A stretch of 6,123 nt of DNA from Acidimicrobiaceae bacterium (GTDB lineage Bacteria; Actinomycetota; Acidimicrobiia; Acidimicrobiales; Bog-793), in NCBI GenBank assembly GCA_003170375.1, contig PMZN01000142.1:1-6123 (forward strand). The letters are read 5' to 3'. Below the pieces are notes generated by a model. That model was not told the origin of the DNA and ran no database searches. It saw nothing but the letters and a program-made list of their open reading frames with translations. The translations under genes were made by a program, and so were the position numbers. Below, piece after piece: positions 4,145 to 6,123 of the stretch; position 1 is the first letter of the stretch; every line of letters begins with the position of its first letter.

Positions 4145-6123
4145 ATGACCGGACGAGACAGTTTCGGCGCCGAGGGCACCTTGGAGGTCGGTGACCGGCG
4201 CTACCGCATCCATCGCCTGTCGGCACTCGAGGGCGTCGCTGATCTAGGGCGGGTCCCTTATTCGATCAAGCTCCTCCTCGAGAACCTGCTGCGCCACGAA
4301 GATGGCGTGAGCGTGAAGGCCGAAGACGTGGAGGCCTTGGCCCGTCACGAGACCGGTGGAGCCGCCCGGGAGATCGCGTACTCGCCAGCGCGCATCCTTC
4401 TCCAGGACTTCACCGGCGTGCCGTGCGTCGTCGACCTCGCCGCCATGCGAGATGCCATCGAGGCGCTCGGTGGCAACGCGAGCCGGATCAACCCTCTCGT
4501 GCCCGTCGACCTCGTTATCGACCATTCCGTCGTCGTCGACACCTACGCCCGCCGCGACGCCCTCCAGGTGAACACGACCCTCGAGTACGAGCGCAACGCC
4601 GAGCGCTACCGGTTCCTGCGCTGGGGCCAACAAGCCTTCTCGAACATGCGCGTGGTGCCGCCCGGCGTCGGCATCTGCCACCAGGTCAACCTCGAGTACC
4701 TGAGCAGTGTCGTCTTCACCGACGCCGAGGGCGCCGCCTATCCCGACACCGTCGTCGGCACCGACTCGCACACGCCGATGGTGAACGGCCTCGGCGTGCT
4801 CGCCTGGGGCGTCGGGGGCATCGAGGCGGAGGCGGCCATGCTCGGCCAGCCGATCTCCATGCTCGTGCCGCGAGTAGTAGGTCTGCGCCTGACCGGCGAG
4901 CTCCCGGAAGGCACTACGGCGACCGACCTCGTCCTCACCGTTGCCGAACTGCTTCGGAACCATAGTGTCGTCGGCAAATTCGTCGAGTGCTACGGCCCGG
5001 GCGTGGCGAAGGTGCCGCTCGAGAACCGGGCGACCATAGGCAACATGTCGCCGGAGTACGGCTCGACGGCCACGATCTTCCCCATCGACTCCGAGACGCT
5101 GCGCTACTTGAGGCTCACCGGCCGCCCCGAGGAGCTCTGCACACTGGTGGAGGCTTACGCCAAGCTTCAGGGGCTCTGGCACGACGAAGCGGCCGAACCC
5201 GCCTACTCCGAACGGATCGAGCTCGACCTTTCGTCGATCGAGCCAAGTCTCGCCGGCCCGTCGCGCCCCCAGGACCGCGTTCCGCTGCGCAGGTCCAAGG
5301 CCATGTTCGCCGAAGCCCTCCCACGCTCGCTTCCCGAGCCGGTCGCGGCCGCCCCAGGCCCCGACGAGATCGCCGGCGACGCCCGGGCACACGTACGCCT
5401 CGCCAACGGAAGTGAGTTCGATCTCGCGCACGGCCATGTCGTGATCGCCGCGATCACCAGTTGCACCAATACCTCGAACCCGCAGGTGATGATCGCCGCC
5501 GGCCTCGTGGCGAAAAAGGCCGTCGAGCTCGGCCTCAGCTCCAAGCCCTGGGTGAAGACGAGCCTCGCACCAGGCTCGCGGGTCGTCATGGACTACCTCG
5601 AGCGGGCCAGCTTGGTCCCCTACCTCGAGAAGCTCGGCTTCGGCCTCGTGGGCTTCGGCTGCACGACCTGCATCGGCAACTCAGGCCCCCTGCTCGGGGA
5701 GATCTCCCAGGCCATCAACGTCCACGGCCTTGCTTGCGCGGCCGTGCTGTCGGGCAATCGCAACTTCGAGGGGAGGATCCATCCCGACGTCCGGATGAAC
5801 TACCTCGCGTCCCCGCCCCTCGTGGTCGCGTACGCGCTGGCCGGCACCATGGACATCGATCTCGCGACCGAGACTCTCGGCGTCTCGGACGATGGCCGCC
5901 CCGTTCTGCTGGCGGACCTCTGGCCCTCGTCCCACGAGGTCGCGCAGGTGCTCGAGCAAGCCGTGGGCGCGGAAATGTTCCGCCACGCGTACGCGAACGC
6001 CACGACCGGTGACGAGAACTGGCGATCTCTCGAGATGCCGACGGGACGGCGCTACGCGTGGGACGAGCAGTCGACCTATGTGCAAAGGCCGCCGTTTCTC
6101 GAGGGAATGCAGGCCGAGCCGGA
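4145..6123 (+). CDS. acnA: Aconitate hydratase, AcnA/IRP1 type (3' end beyond window)
   Basis: This enzyme interconverts citrate and isocitrate in the TCA cycle using a [4Fe-4S] cluster. The frame stays open for 659 codons to the window edge; family members are about 890-940 aa, so the C-terminal swivel domain is missing from view. Cluster ligands are C440 in [10 protein letters not shown] and C506 and C509 in [11 protein letters not shown], very close to the numbering of E. coli AcnA. Other hallmarks are [88 protein letters not shown] and the GPSRPQDRV linker. The order and spacing fit AcnA and not AcnB. The start is set by AGGAGG upstream. It lies 27 bp after marR on the same strand without a terminator, so co-transcription is likely, although an additional promoter inside marR cannot be excluded. 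No frameshift or missing catalytic residue is seen in the visible part. Confidence 0.96.
   Translation, partial: MTGRDSFGAEGTLEVGDRRYRIHRLSALEGVADLGRVPYSIKLLLENLLRHEDGVSVKAEDVEALARHETGGAAREIAYSPARILLQDFTGVPCVVDLAAMRDAIEALGGNASRINPLVPVDLVIDHSVVVDTYARRDALQVNTTLEYERNAERYRFLRWGQQAFSNMRVVPPGVGICHQVNLEYLSSVVFTDAEGAAYPDTVVGTDSHTPMVNGLGVLAWGVGGIEAEAAMLGQPISMLVPRVVGLRLTGELPEGTTATDLVLTVAELLRNHSVVGKFVECYGPGVAKVPLENRATIGNMSPEYGSTATIFPIDSETLRYLRLTGRPEELCTLVEAYAKLQGLWHDEAAEPAYSERIELDLSSIEPSLAGPSRPQDRVPLRRSKAMFAEALPRSLPEPVAAAPGPDEIAGDARAHVRLANGSEFDLAHGHVVIAAITSCTNTSNPQVMIAAGLVAKKAVELGLSSKPWVKTSLAPGSRVVMDYLERASLVPYLEKLGFGLVGFGCTTCIGNSGPLLGEISQAINVHGLACAAVLSGNRNFEGRIHPDVRMNYLASPPLVVAYALAGTMDIDLATETLGVSDDGRPVLLADLWPSSHEVAQVLEQAVGAEMFRHAYANATTGDENWRSLEMPTGRRYAWDEQSTYVQRPPFLEGMQAEP

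Noticed and set aside
4244..5437. A 397-codon open frame on the minus strand
   Set aside because: It lies wholly antisense to the aconitase gene, whose Fe-S motifs and codons are unambiguous. The antisense protein is rich in Gly, Val, Asp, His and Arg with no domain, which is typical of the mirror frame of high-GC coding DNA.

Overview
The window is high-GC DNA (roughly two-thirds G+C by eye) with dense coding, GTG/TTG starts and apparent leaderless starts. The aconitase N-terminus (a '[15 protein letters not shown]' type opening) resembles actinobacterial AcnA. Together these suggest a high-GC Actinomycetota chromosome, possibly a deep-branching lineage; the species cannot be named from this sequence. 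I see no mobile element, CRISPR array, tRNA or rRNA.

Layout, left to right. Positions 1-1297 (minus strand) hold two inner-membrane permease genes of a nucleoside/simple-sugar type ABC importer: the first 19 codons of one, cut by the window edge, and a complete one that overlaps it by ATGA. Positions 1439-2797 (minus) encode a soluble PAS-GAF-like-GGDEF protein, a probable diguanylate cyclase with an inhibitory-site motif. Positions 2940-3524 (minus) encode a cytoplasmic YceI-family protein, followed by a strong hairpin that separates it from the cyclase gene. From 3525 to 3628 lies a compact divergent regulatory region with two near-identical TTGC-N4-GCAA dyads that flank the yceI extended -10 promoter. 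From 3629 rightwards (plus strand) come a MarR-family repressor gene and, 27 bp later, an AcnA-type aconitase that runs off the right edge without a stop.

How they may work together. The MarR protein most likely represses yceI and itself through the two dyads. Because the aconitase follows marR closely, with no terminator and with its own AGGAGG ribosome site, part of its expression may fall under the same control, tying a TCA-cycle Fe-S enzyme to a MarR sensor. The permease pair and the GGDEF gene lie on the same strand but are separated by a 141-bp gap with a weak stem-loop; a functional link between them is possible but not shown. All genes are of known families. The most interesting points are the regulatory architecture at 3555-3631, the marR-acnA linkage and the repeated leaderless-start geometry.
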